A stretch of 64,000 nucleotides of DNA from Stichopus chloronotus (lineage: Eukaryota > Echinodermata > Holothuroidea > Aspidochirotida > Stichopodidae), in contig CM037830.1 of the NCBI GenBank assembly GCA_021234535.1, positions 1,028,170 to 1,092,169 on the forward strand, in the 5' to 3' direction. Below are positions 13,783-25,091 of this stretch, piece by piece. Positions within the stretch are counted from its first letter, which is position 1; each line of letters opens with the position of its first letter. The notes under the pieces are model-generated. The model did no database searches. It was given only the letters and a program-made list of their open reading frames with translations, and was not told where the DNA came from. The translations under genes and the position numbers were made by a program.

Positions 13783-15289
13783 CTAGTGACATAATAAATT
13801 TAAAACTATTTAGGATTAGATCTGAAGTCATATTAAAACATACACCAAAGTTAACAATAATGATAGCTTACCATTCATAGGGGCATTTCACAGTAAACTG
13901 GACAAACTGTGTGAATTTCAAATGTAAAATATCCACCAGTAGTTGGTCAATTTACCAAGGACACAAGTCAAAGTCACAAAAAAAAACTCTCATGGTAATT
14001 AGTTAACGAACAGAGTAAACAAACTTGGGAATGTGTGTCGTGAACAGGACATTACATTTCCTGGCAGTACAGTGTGGTGCAGAAGAAAAAAGGCCCTGAA
14101 GTGCCCTGTCCGCGACGAATTGGAAAATATTTTCACTATTAATATTTTTGTTCTTTGGGGATTCTCTCTTTACAACAATATGACGCCCCCATGAGCATAG
14201 TTCTTTTCCACGGCATTTACTGTAAACGTGTAATAATGAAAATGTCGGGGATATAACATTTTTCAGTGACAGTGTATGCATTGCAGGACTTCATCCACTC
14301 CTTTCATCTACATGAATTATTCCTCGATGAAGCTTAGCGGGACACTGGTTAGATTATTGTGCAAGTTTCATGGGATTCATGGGTTGCCTTGAAAACATTG
14401 AAAGTGACTGCATGGACCCTATGGAAGCACAATCCTGATCATGGTTCAATCATGGAAAATTTATACCAGTATAGCAGTCCCTATGGGTTGCAGCAGGAGC
14501 AGGGTAGGGAGGGGGTTGAACATATACTTCACAATAGAGGTTTCATGCAGTTCATGAGACACGCCTCTGGTCATTCTTCATGTCATGTCAAGCAAGCACT
14601 CAGAAGTCTGTACATAAATGTTGTCCCGTCCGCGACACTGGAAATGTCCCGTCATCGAAACTGATTTTTTTCTTCTTTTTTTTTGTGAACATGATTTTTT
14701 TCTACAGTTTAAAGGAGAAACCCATACCAATAACATTCCTCTTTATCTACATTACCACTTTCAGTTGAAAAGAAAATCCCGAAAGTAATTTGGTTACCAA
14801 ATTTACCCTACCATACCCACATTAAGAGAGATTCCAATTTTACTTTAACCCTAGAAAATTTATGGCCACGTTTTGCCACATCTGCGACGCACACTAACAA
14901 AGCTATAATTGCATAACCGTCAGTGTTGTAACAGTGTAGGGTTGCTTCAGGGAGACTGATGTTGATTAAGTGTATCATACAAATACTCTACGTTAAGTAA
15001 TTAATGTTTTAAATTGTGCAACATGTTTCATACGTGACAAGGGCCGTAATCAGGGTAACATCGGGGGGGGGGGGGGAACGATAAAAAATTCCGACTGACT
15101 GGGTGTTTTATTAACTATGTGGCGACCCCACACCAATAGTTTCAGACACAATGACTACTTTCTCAGGAGGGGGCGAAGAATTAAAAGGGCGCAGTCTTCA
15201 CGGAAAGGGCATTATCAGGTGAAAAAAAAATATCGGCAAAACAAACAAAAGTTAAAGCTTGGGAAAGGGAGGGAGTGAGTAACATCAGC

Positions 15290-15410
15290 ATTAGGTAAGC
15301 GGAGTGCCACCATTTGTTGGCGCTGAGCGTAAAAGAGCAAAATTGAGCAGCATATACCAAGCCTTGAAACCTGGATATCACATTGCAATTCCTCAATTCA
15401 TGTGAAAAGC
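15290..15410. repeat. Dispersed repeat unit (CGGAGTGCCACC family)
   Basis: It is related to 17,090-17,225 and 17,410-17,570. Shared blocks include GCGGAG(T/C)(G/A)CCACC, GTTGGCG and CCTTGAAA...ATATCA, followed by a CAATTCCTCAATT block also near 17,560. Confidence 0.6.
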
Positions 15411-15539
15411 AAAATCAATCTATGAAACCAGAATGCAGAAATGCATTGTGGTTTCGATGTTTCGAGCAAGAGAATATTTTTCTGAATCTGGTATAAGAGC
15501 ATTAGTATGTGTCACATAAAGCTACGTAAGCTTTATATG

Positions 15540-15830
15540 AAATATGATATCTGCCCAAGCTTCCTTTCATGAGATCATATCTACATACTCACAATTTGAC
15601 CCTTGTTAGCATTGAATGACCTTCTTCCTCCATTAAAGAACATCTGATGCTTGTGCTCAATGAGATACAACTACATATTGCAAATGGCATCTGTCCTTGC
15701 TTCCCTTCTTGAGATAAGATGTTTACAAGAATTCCATACTGTGACCCTGTTGACCGCAAATGACCTTTGACCTTCACCAAAGACAATGGAATTTCTGTAT
15801 ACTCAATAAGATACAACTACAATCTAGCAG
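15540..15830. repeat. ~140-bp DR1-bearing repeats, two units
   Basis: Contains TTCCCTTCTTGAGATAAGAT and a perfect TGACCTTTGACCT at 15,761-15,773. Same family as the 16.3-16.9 kb array. Confidence 0.75.
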
Positions 15831-16249
15831 TGCAGGCTACAGTGCACGCACACGCCTGTGTAAACAGTGTCAATTTCTCCAAGATCTTTAAATGAGAATA
15901 AGTTTTAAAAAAAGCGTCTATTAATGTGTTCAGTTTCATGTGTGTACTCTAACTTTGAGTAAACGCTGCATTAACGTTCATCCCGATTCTACTCACTGCA
16001 ATGTTTCTTACCTTCTGGTTGCTGCACAGGCACGTTCCCTGTACACACAATGTCTATGTTAATTGTTGTTAACCACACCCAGCTCTCTGGACTAAGAAAA
16101 ATAGCTACAGCAGTAAAAATCAGTAAGTTAAATAGCTTTACCTCAGCTAAAGCAAATTTTAGAACGACATCTTTAATAATGATTATCCTTACATGTCACC
16201 ACCATCAAAAAGCAGGAAAATATCCACTTTATCACTTTAACTCTGTCAT

Positions 16250-16880
16250 CAATTAAGATCTGATATACTCTGGAAGCCCTGAAGAAATATGCAGTTTTCT
16301 TTTTAACAAAATAGTGAGAAATCCAGATCTAGGTGACAATTGCAACCATTGACTAGACCAAATTAAGTGGTCAGTGCCAAACACTTGGGGGTTGTAAGGA
16401 TGGACATATGACATCTTTGCAAGCTTCTCTTCTTGAGATATTGTGGGTGCAAGGTTTTCACAATTCGACCCAGTTGACCTCAAAGGACCTTTAACCTCCA
16501 ACAGAATCAACAGAGATTTGTGCTCGATGTGGTACACTAACGCACCAAATATGACATTTGTCCAAGCTTCTCTTCTTGAGATATAAAAAGTTTTCACAAT
16601 TTGACCTTTGCTGACCCCATAAGACCTTTGACCCCAATAAAAACAACAGGGTTCTTCCACTTAACATGGTTCACTCACATACGAAATATGAGATCTGCCC
16701 AACCTTCCCTTTTTCAGATATCGTGTTTAAAAAGTTTTCACAGTTTGACGACTGCTGACCCCAAATGACCTTTGACCAATAGGGTTCTTCTACTTAATTT
16801 GGTACACCTACATACCAAATATGGGATCTGTCCAAGCTTCCCTTCTTGAGATGTCGTGTTTACAAGCTAAGAGTCACAAA
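16250..16880. repeat. ~133-143-bp DR1-bearing tandem repeat, four units
   Basis: The anchor AAGCTTCTCTTCTTGAGATA recurs at 16,421, about 16,564, about 16,701 and about 16,834. Each unit carries a GACC...TTTGACC motif; that at 16,766-16,777 is a perfect TGACCTTTGACC. A 135-codon open frame across it on the minus strand is repeat-derived. Confidence 0.85.
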
Positions 16881-17039
16881 CACACATACACACATACACT
16901 GCCGCATGATTACAAAGGTTTCAATTAATATCGAAACCAAAAATGGCAATGCATATCAGGTGTTTTGAGGTGATACAAGAATTAAAATGAATTATGCATC
17001 CTCTTAAATTATATCCTCTCAGAAATTGGCAAATACCTT

Positions 17040-17580
17040 ACAGAGATTTGTGAATAATGTTTATGACTAATTAGCGACATTATTATCAAAGCGGAGCACC
17101 ACCCTTGGTTGGCGTGGAACGTAGAAGAAAATTTTGGCTTTCAAAAGCTCCATATGTCAGGAACTGCATTTTCCGGGTACACTTGAATTGCACGTACCCA
17201 GCTTTGAAATATGAATATCATAAGGAAAATCAATTTAATAACATTGGTGATAAAAGTTAGTGTATTTGAGGTGATACAAGAATCATAATAAGCTACGCAT
17301 CCTCTTTCATTTTATTTTTTAGTTCTTGATAAATATTTTGTGATGAACACGTTGCCGCCTAGAAATTGAAGGGATAGATTATTTGAACTTATGTTTGCTA
17401 CTAACTAGCGGGCTACTATCTAAGAGGTGCGCCAACACTGGATGGCGCAGATCGTGCTAGAAAATTTTGGCTTTTCAAAAGCTCCAGATGGCAGAAAAAG
17501 GGACTTTCCGGGTGTACTCAAGCTGCATGTACCTAGCCTTAAAATAGGATCTTACTTCTGCAATTTCTCAATTAACAATA
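17040..17580. repeat. Two diverged ~320-bp tandem units
   Basis: Shared blocks are GAAAATTTTGGCTTTCAAAA, GCTCCA(T/G)ATG, TTTCCGGGTACAC and GTACC(C/T)AGC, at about 17,090-17,225 and 17,410-17,570. Related to 15,290-15,410. Confidence 0.65.
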
Positions 17581-17869
17581 AAAACATTTGATGGAAAACA
17601 GGCTTGAATTCTGAGGCGTGTCAATGCGATTGCACCCTCACTCACCTCAAATCATAGTGAGAAGTGCAATTTTTTGCACACCTACATGAAAATGGGAACA
17701 CAGTCAATCTATAAGTTTTATAACACAGCACACCTACCACACTCCTACCAAACTCAGGACCTGCAAAAATGGTAATAATTTGGATTGGGTTTACCTGGAG
17801 TATTTATGGTATTGTCATTTCCAGAAAATTAATTCAACAGCTTTCACTCTCTAACGATTTCAAACAGTT

Positions 17870-18590
17870 CTTTTTATTTTAGAAATTCTCAACTACTAGC
17901 TAGCCTAAACAAAATCTGGTGCAATAATTTGCCTTTATTGCAATCATTTTCTCGGAAAAATGATAGTCCCAGTAAAGTTCCAGCAATTTTTTTGGTCTCT
18001 GGTGATTGGTTTATCATTACTTTCTACAACCGAAGATGATTGCATAATAAAGCTAGTTCTTGTACCGATAACTTTGTAAATGATAGCCACCTTGATGAGA
18101 AAAAATGTTATTCAAGTATTTTGAGAGGTGGCGAAAACATGAGATGAGTGATGGTTAGCCTGGGAGAAGGTTGTGAGGGAGGAGGTGCGCCATCCCTTTT
18201 GGGAAATTTTTCACCTGCTAGGTAACCATAATGCAATCTAGTGCAATATTCGGCGTCTTTTGAAGTCATAGAATGTGTTAGACTGATATATGAAAACTTC
18301 CAACATATTATATTTTCCAACTATTGTCGCACCAAAGCTGAAATATGAAAACCTCTGCCTGGCATTTCAGAGTTATTGAAAATTTTAATTACCAGATAAC
18401 CTTTAACACGATCTGGTGCGCTTTTTTACGTCTTTTGTCATAAAATGTGCTAAACTGAAATACAAAAAATTCCAAGTGGTATTTCAGATTTTCCGCTTAT
18501 CATCACGTCTACCTTTTAATATGAGAAATTCCAAGTAATTTCAATCACCAGGAAACCTGAGACACAATATGGTGCAACAGGGGGGTGAGA
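17870..18590. repeat. Degenerate ~130-bp repeats (ATCTGGTGCAATA family)
   Basis: Blocks such as CTAGGTAACC...ATCTAGTGCAATATT, GTCTTTTGAAGTCATAGAATG and GAAAACTTCCAA recur at about 17.9, 18.22, 18.39 and 18.54 kb. A related stretch occurs at 29,390-29,500. It lies inside the intron between CUB (19.3 kb) and LDLa (13.7 kb). Confidence 0.6.
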
Positions 18591-19330
18591 AACGCCCACA
18601 CTCCACTCCCCGGTCGCGACGGCCAAGACACAAAAATACGACGGAATGCCCCCACAACCAATGCTTTATTCAAGATTCATGAAGTCAATAAATACCGTTA
18701 GACTTTCAAAAAATTCTCTCTTTCATTAGACGTGTGGTTAAAAAGGAAGTAGAGCATAGATTGCCAACACGATTCATGGCAACCGTCAAAAGTTTCAGAA
18801 AACAAAACAAACAAAACTTTTCAAATTGAATTCTTTTCAAACGGGTGTATGCGATATATCATTTTACGTTTAAATCGAGGAAAGTTGTGGACAGTTACTT
18901 GAAGTTTTCATAGAAGCCACAAATTACGATTGAACGACCGATATCGTTTATGAGGAATTTCAAATACACAGTAATTTGGCAAGAAATTGAAATTTTTTGT
19001 CTGATTTTACATATTTCATCTATATAAATTCAGTAACTGGATGAATCAAATCACGATCAAATGAAAGAGAATGGAGACCTACAAGTGTTACAAACACTCC
19101 GATTGGGTATGAGTGCTATCACCCTGATTATGTTTGTCTCCTTGATTCACGTGCCGGTCACGTCTCTTTTGCAAGGTTAGCTACGCACATGTGGAAAATA
19201 CATTGAATTCAAACTTAAAATGGCTCACACTTACATGAACATTTAATTCAAATCTGAGATACATCCTGGACATTTCATTAAGCTTGATGTACAGGACTTG
19301 AATGGAATGGAAAAGGACAGCAACACTTAC

Positions 19331-19678
19331 CCCCATTAGTTGTATTGATTGCTTCAATAACAGCGGAATAGCCCTGATACCTTGAATTGTACCCAGAAGT
19401 AAAAGTAAACCAAATGGTATTACCAGCAGATAACACTGTGAATGAGTTCTGGTTTGATCCTCCCGGCCAAGACACGAGTACATGTGAATCTACTACGGCG
19501 CCATTTCCAATTTCAAGGTCGTCACCGTAACTGTCTATGTCAATGTAAGTGAAGTTAATGAACAGTTGGTAACCTTCAACTGTGCGAAATATTTCTTCTT
19601 GGCGCTGATAACTAGGATATGGCATTGGAAAATCCGTTGATGTTAGTACGTAATAACCTTCGGCAGGAATCTGGATTG
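19331..19678 (-). CDS. CUB domain exon, second of four (no cysteine)
   Basis: A 348-nt phase 1-1 exon, the same length as the other two cysteine-free CUB exons, which fixes the acceptor (CATTTCCAAAG) upstream of a competing CAG. Donor GTAAGT. It encodes IQIPAEGYYVLTSTDFP, FRTVEGYQLFINFTYIDIDS, DDLEIGNGAVVDS, VLSAGNTIWFTFTSGYNSRY and GYSAVIEAINTTN. The CUB beta-sandwich pattern and acidic DDLEIGNG segment are clear, but there is no cysteine. A 5.5-kb intron separates it from the next LDLa exon. Confidence 0.88.
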
Positions 19679-19886
19679 CTTTGGAAATGACAGAGAAAGC
19701 GGTTATCGGAACATTATTTCTTACTGAATACTTCTCTTTTTTTACTGTGACGTATTTAATTTCGTACTAACATTACACATTATGCCTCGACCCGGTGATT
19801 TATAACTGTCTTCAGTTGCTTCAAAAGTTATTGATTATTAGCAGCAGAGGAAATTCTATGACGATGGGAATTCGCAATGTACTTAC

Positions 19887-20003
19887 ATGAACATCCACTT
19901 TCATCTTCTTCTTCAATGCAATCTTCAATTCCATCACATATCCAGTATTGCGGGAGGCATGTTCCATTGCACACCAAACTGTCATTGCGACATGGGAATG
20001 CAG
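19887..20003 (-). CDS. LDLa domain exon, first of four (canonical)
   Basis: A 117-nt phase 1-1 exon; acceptor ACATTTTATAG, donor GTAAGT. It encodes an LDL-receptor class A module with six cysteines (FPC, LVC, GTC, WIC, EDC, SGC). Its acidic calcium cluster ICDGIEDCIEEEDESGC is canonical, with Asp in the positions that bind calcium in LDLR repeats. This contrasts with the three later LDLa copies, which carry His at one ligand position. Confidence 0.9.
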
Positions 20004-20716
20004 CTATAAAATGTAGCAAAACTGATAATATGGACTTAATTGCAAAGTTATATGATAGTCATAAAGTTTCGACTTATTTCACCTAGAGTCAAGCAGAAAA
20101 AGTTAAATAGTCTGCTTGAGGTCTTTTGAATGAAGGAATTGCTCCAAAACATGACCATCATGTCAGAACAAAGTTGAATGTTACCACAAAAGTGTCATTC
20201 ATCTCGAGATCCCAGATTACAGAGACAAGAGACTGAAGATTACAGAGACGAGAAATGACAAAGCACAGAGACAAGAGATGGTAGATTGCAGAGATATGAG
20301 CTTCACTCGCATGACTTGTTGAGACTTGAAAAGTTGAGTCTAAGCGAGCATGTATAATGGAACGACAGCTTCTTTGCTGAAAGGCGTCAATACTATAGTG
20401 CCAGTTTAATAAAACATACCTAAATTGCAGCTCATATACCAGGCTTACACTGGCCAAATTTAACAACAATAGTAAACCAGACAATCAACTAATATATGAA
20501 GTTACTCAAGTGAGTGGTATAGTATGACCAGGCTAAGCTATGCCTGCTTTACGGAAACAACGAAATACATTCGATTGTCAGAGCAAACTTTGGGTCCTTC
20601 TTAGGAGCAATGATGACAGAAAAATAATCAGAATGCTAAAACGTTTAAACCACTTTAATATTCTAGTAAAGCCGTGACACATCTTATTTTTTAACGTTTC
20701 TCCATTTTTCCCTTAC

Positions 20717-21067
20717 CAGTGGTATAAACAGTCGCGAAAAAGCCCGCATATGAGGACTCTCTGTCAGTGGCAAAGCGAATCCAACCCTGAAAATTCTCGA
20801 TAATGACAGTGGCTGGACCATCATAGATTTTCCTTACAGTGGATGTTTTATTGTCTGGATAGGATCCTTCACCAACAGAAATAGTGTCCTTGTTATCAAC
20901 AATGGATACATCATAGAACTTAATGACAATCATTGCATCTGGACTTGTTGTTATCAGCCATATACAGTCTCGACTCCCTGTTTGTAAACTTGGGTATGAA
21001 GGATTATGTATCGATTGATGGAAAAGTGATGTCAGATTGATGCTCTTAACCCCGCATACGTCACTAC
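20717..21067 (-). CDS. CUB domain exon, first of four (two cysteines)
   Basis: A 351-nt phase 1-1 exon; acceptor ACTTTCTTTAG, donor GTAAGG. It encodes a CUB fold: it opens SDVCGVKSINLT, has HNPSYPS for the N-terminal turn, then RDCIWLITT, VIKFYDVSIV, RFATDRESSYAGFFATVYTT. Only the first cysteine pair of the usual four is present; the second pair is missing. CUB modules mediate protein binding in extracellular proteases and receptors. It directly follows the FZ exon (0.86-kb intron). Confidence 0.88.
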
Positions 21068-21925
21068 CTAAAGAAAGTTTCAGAAATGACAGTGAGGAAA
21101 CATGAAAATGGGCTAGAACAATGCAGTAACAATAACATGAAACAAAGAATGGAGAACATAGGCTACTTAAAGAGGTTGAAATGTTTGGATGTAACCTAGT
21201 CAATTTCTTTGAACCTTATCGTTCTTTGTCACCCCATTGCATACTTGTCTGCACTATTATGCAATGTAAATTGCAAGTACTTCATGTAAACTGAAATAAA
21301 ATACCAAGGGCTCTTTTATAATACACAAGCACAAATCAGTTGAAGTCAAAAAATTAAAGGAACAATGATGCTTTTACAACTTGAATCCCAATTGTTTTAT
21401 TCAAGTTTTGGAATACGTTATAAACATTATTCAAGCACCAATAAGGTGATATCAAGAAGAGATAAAAAAAATGTTGGTGACGATTTTACGATTTGCATGC
21501 TCGTGTTGTTAAACTTTGGTAGACATTGATATCTAGTTTCCATGCAGGGCTAATACCATTCAAGCATCCATCGTGATGTCAGAAAAAATGGTGACTCTGT
21601 TATTGTTTGCATCCTTGTTTATTTGCTTGCAAGTTTTGGTAGACATTTGTAACTAACACAACACTTATTTAAATTGATTTTAATCTGTCCTTTTTCCTTC
21701 TTTGTTTTTTTTTTCAGTTAATGCAGTTACTGAAATAATACCAAGAATATACATAAATGTACCAAACATCATAATTAACATTGTCTACAAGCAATCACTG
21801 CTGACAAGCTTCTCCTGTTTCATTAATACATTCGAAACACCTCACACTTTAATGTTTGGCAATGTGAATAACCTGAACCTGAATAAAATTAGATGTTCGG
21901 CATTTGTAATTATTTGATGGGATAC

Positions 21926-22240
21926 CTTTATTGCACCACTGGCGTCCAGGTGGTCCAACTGGAAGATAGCTGCAGTCTCTACTGTTGTACAAGCACGTGT
22001 CGTACACCTGAAGGCAGAAATCCCTGCAAGGTACAAATCGTTCATGGCATCCGCTCAAATAAAACCCACAAGCTATTTTCAATAGGTCGTCTCTGTTACA
22101 GTTTAGTCTCGCATTATCCATTGTGTTATTAATGTGAACTTCAATAACCTCTTGAGATGTGGCAAACGTTTCCACGTAAGGAACACCTGGAATCACACAG
22201 TTTGAATTCAAGGGCTCACAGGTTATCACTGGCATTGTGT
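21926..22240 (-). CDS. Frizzled (FZ) cysteine-rich domain exon
   Basis: A 315-nt phase 1-1 exon with a strong acceptor (CTCTTTTCAG) and donor GTATCC. It encodes a complete FZ/CRD of about 105 residues with ten cysteines in FZ order: ITCEP, SNC, LNC, KIACGFYLSGC, VPCRDFC, YDTC, RDC and QWC. FZ domains bind Wnt lipids in Frizzled receptors and also occur in corin, MFRP, collagen XVIII and secreted frizzled-related proteins. In corin the FZ domains precede the protease; here the exon lies after it in transcription order. One sequon (INNTM) is visible. No seven-transmembrane segment follows, so this is not a Frizzled receptor. Confidence 0.92.
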
Positions 22241-22450
22241 CTGAAAAGAGAAAGCTATTATTGGAAACTCCAAATATGACTATGTCGCATCAACCAACGC
22301 TGTTAATACACTGGTAAGAAAAAGGTCACTGTAATTTATGTTGCTTTATAAAAACATATAACTTGATGATATAAATAAGAGGTGAAGATCCGTCGAATTC
22401 GTAAAAGTTTTCTTCACACAAAGAGTTCAGCATGTATACATTCTTGATAC

Positions 22451-22507
22451 CTTCGGCTGTGGCTTTAGTCTCCTCAGCTCGTGGGATATTACCGGTTTGT
22501 TCAGCTA
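22451..22507 (-). CDS. Candidate short linker exon between protease and frizzled domain
   Basis: A 57-nt phase 1-1 reading segment with acceptor ...AATGCACCAG and donor GAAG|GTATCA. It encodes AEQTGNIPRAEETKATAE. The acidic, Thr-rich composition resembles the linker before the protease, and the donor resembles that of the FZ exon (AAAG|GTATCC). Joined, it would give VMNE-V-AEQTG... then ...ATAE-D-TMPVITC. If real, it supports a continuous protease-FZ transcript; it could equally be an early exon of a separate downstream gene. It is too short for homology to decide. Confidence 0.5.
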
Positions 22508-23649
22508 CTGGTGCATTGTAGTCCGGGGGTATGGATATTGATCGACTTAAAACAAAACTCTTGGTTAAACTGTTCGTAGAGGTTCATATTACAGTTACAA
22601 CCCAGTTGTAACCTTAAAACCAGTTTCAGGTTGGACTGAATTTATTTCAACTAGGTTATTGCCTTGTTCAAATACACCGCAAATGATTTCAATAAATGGG
22701 CCCAACTAAAGTTCACTTCCACTTAGTTCAGCTGAACTTTATCGTGACCAATATTTTGCAGCCAAGAGAGTCATTAGATCGACACAAACAGGATGGTTGT
22801 CATGAAAGTAGATAGCTCAAATAGAGAGAACTTCTAAGTGATCTATCTCATTTGTAGCATATGGGAGAACGCTAACCCCCAAGGAAAAAATTATATGAAC
22901 TTGTACATATTATCCATTGACTATACATCATTAACACAACATACGATGCGTTCTATTTTTTCACCGAACAGAAGCATTAGACAGATACAAAGAGAGTATT
23001 CTCATGGAAAGTGACAGCTTTAATATGAATAGCAGACATCACGGTTGATACCTTAACTTCGAATTATTTTTATTTTTCCAGATCCACCTTCCTTCTCCAC
23101 GGAGTATGTGACTCTATTAGAAAATTTATCTTTGTAGCGTGCCAGTCTGCAGAAATAGTTGTTCACAGTGAAAATGGTTTATAGCAGTAACTTTTGATCT
23201 TTATTGTATTTGCACTCTCCCAACCTTATTGCTTTATGTTAACCTACGAAGAACACGGCACACCTTTTTTTTTTTAGTTACCGGTATATCGTTCGCATAT
23301 ATGGACCACTGGAATGGAGATCAAACAGTCTCAATGTTCAGCCGAATATCCTCAAACGGATTCCAGCACTCATGACCGGCCCATTTCAGTACAATCTAGC
23401 ATTAAAAAAATAGCAATATTCTCAGCAGACAAACCATTCCTCCTAGTTAAAATAATGTCCACGGGTCGCCAGCCCAGCTGTATACAAAACAAGCCAACCG
23501 TAGAGACACTAATTATGCTACGACCCATTCAACCCTGGATGGTGCACACTTACATGGTATGAAAAGACCATGACAGCCTGTTTTACGAAAAGAATTGAGA
23601 TCTTGATATTTCTATATATTCAGAAAAACAGAACTGAAAACATATCCAC

Positions 23650-23809
23650 CTTCATTCATTACTGACTTTATAAAGTCTAGGAAACGAGAGATTCTTGCAA
23701 ATACACCTGGCACTTCTGGTAACGCACATCCATATGACCAGCTGGTAACACCAACGACTGTCCACCGTCCATTTTGTTCCTCGCATACAAGGGGACCGCC
23801 ACTGTCTCC
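23650..23809 (-). CDS. Serine protease exon 4: catalytic Ser and C-terminal helix
   Basis: It starts in phase 0 at GGA GAC, directly completing K-GDSGGPL with catalytic Ser195. It continues through [10 protein letters not shown] (Cys201), [17 protein letters not shown] (Cys220, Gly226) and the C-terminal helix [14 protein letters not shown]. All five expected disulfides (1-122, 42-58, 136-201, 168-182, 191-220) can therefore form. The 3' border is ambiguous. A phase-1 donor GAAG|GTGGAT (weak) would join the next linker or FZ exon. Without splicing the frame runs 12 codons further to a TAG at 23,612-23,614, which would end the protein after the protease. The spliced form is favoured because the break falls exactly at the domain end and in the phase used by every following exon. 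Confidence 0.9.
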
Positions 23810-24152
23810 CTTCAGTGATTCCCAAAATGGAAATAGACATTTGATAAAAGCGTAAATAAGATCGTATTTTTAGTATTGCACTCATTACTTAAAAGCTTCC
23901 CTTTCAGCTTAAAATATCACTGTTACTAAATCCATGTGTGACATCAACTTAGTATTAGTTACATGTCAATGTGTGGGAAACATTCTAACCACTACCAGTT
24001 CCAACGTATGTAACAAATAACGACTGTATGTCGTACGCATAGAAGTTCTTTTAATATGGATTGCCCAATAATGCTAAGTTTAATTCCCAATGATGCTATA
24101 TGGTGTTCCCAGTGATGCTATGTTTGATACTTTGAATAGAAAATATAATTAC

Positions 24153-24301
24153 CTTGCAAACAGATACCATGCCTTCATCATAGCCAGCACACAGCATGTT
24201 ATCCGTGATAGTGTGAATCCCCCTGGCACGTAGTTGACTTACACATGTTTGACGATCTACCAGCGGTACTCTTGCCTCTCTTAGAACTAGACTTGTTGGA
24301 T
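24153..24301 (-). CDS. Serine protease exon 3: specificity-pocket loop
   Basis: A 149-nt exon, acceptor GTTTGAATAG, entering in phase 1 and leaving in phase 0 at donor GTAATT. It encodes DPTSLVLREARVPLVDRQTC (Cys168), then DNMLCAGYDEGMVSVCK (Cys182 and Cys191). Counting back from Cys191, position 189 is Ser and 190 is Val. Trypsin-like S1A enzymes such as corin, hepsin and matriptase carry Asp189. Ser189 is the chymotrypsin-type state, so a preference for large hydrophobic P1 residues is the simplest inference. The spacing between Cys182 and Cys191 matches that of ordinary family members, so the Ser is not an alignment slip. Confidence 0.9.
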
Positions 24302-24986
24302 CTATTCAAACATAAAAACAGCAAGGATTGCAAAGGGTGAAAAGTTGCGTATAGGAACAAAAAAAAAAAGACCTGCAATACAAGCAGCGTTAAAGTCATA
24401 ACATGATAATCCACATTAAGTTATTAAAGAAGATAGGTTGCATTCCGCACACATCTTACGTTCGCACCCGTTGGAGGTGGATGGTACTGGTTCAAAAGGG
24501 CGGATGGAAAGTCCCGGCTGGCAGAGAGAACGGAAGCCGTAGTCAAGAAAGGTTCCGAACACTACAAATATCAGTTCACAATGATTGCTGTTACTAACTT
24601 TCCCACATCAGTAAATTGAAGACCATTTTTCTAATTGCTGCACTGTAATGATACACAGGTTTTGGACAACAGTAAACCATAGGTCGCGGAGAAAAGATGG
24701 GGCACGTCTCACCACACTTTTTTGCAAATATTATACACAGTACATCACACAAAGAAATTAGTTTTGTGAGTAAAATGGCAAAGTTGCACACATTCTGTGA
24801 GCAGATGACTGAACGATTCCTGGTTGAAATGATTTCATTATTTTTATAGTAGCAATAATCAGACGTACAATTTAGTGTGACTGCTTTGGCTTATTTTTAG
24901 CTAATACCTCCAGTCCATACAACCCTCGCTTCAACTGTTAGGTCTAATGAGTACGTGTATGAGCATGGATATCGTATAGCCGGCCT

Positions 24987-25091
24987 CTCAGGCGTGTATA
25001 TGCATGTCTCAGGCGTGTATATGCATGTCTCAGGCGTGTATATGCATGTCTCAGGCGTGTATATGCATGTCTCAGGCGTGTATATGCATGT
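24987..25091. repeat. 21-bp minisatellite, five perfect copies
   Basis: Unit CTCAGGCGTGTATATGCATG plus T, five times head to tail, in the intron between protease exons 3 and 2. The period is a multiple of three, which creates open frames (VYMHVSG repeats) on both strands. It has no spacers, so it is not a CRISPR array. Confidence 0.95.

Noticed and set aside
16253..16660. 135-codon minus-strand open frame
   Set aside because: Runs across the ~140-bp DR1-bearing repeats; similar frames appear in other clusters of the family.
21926..22240. Frizzled receptor gene
   Set aside because: The FZ domain is a single cassette exon with no following seven-transmembrane region and is followed by CUB and LDLa exons.
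24987..25091. Possible CRISPR-like or protein repeat array
   Set aside because: Head-to-tail 21-bp units with no spacers in a eukaryotic intron: a minisatellite.
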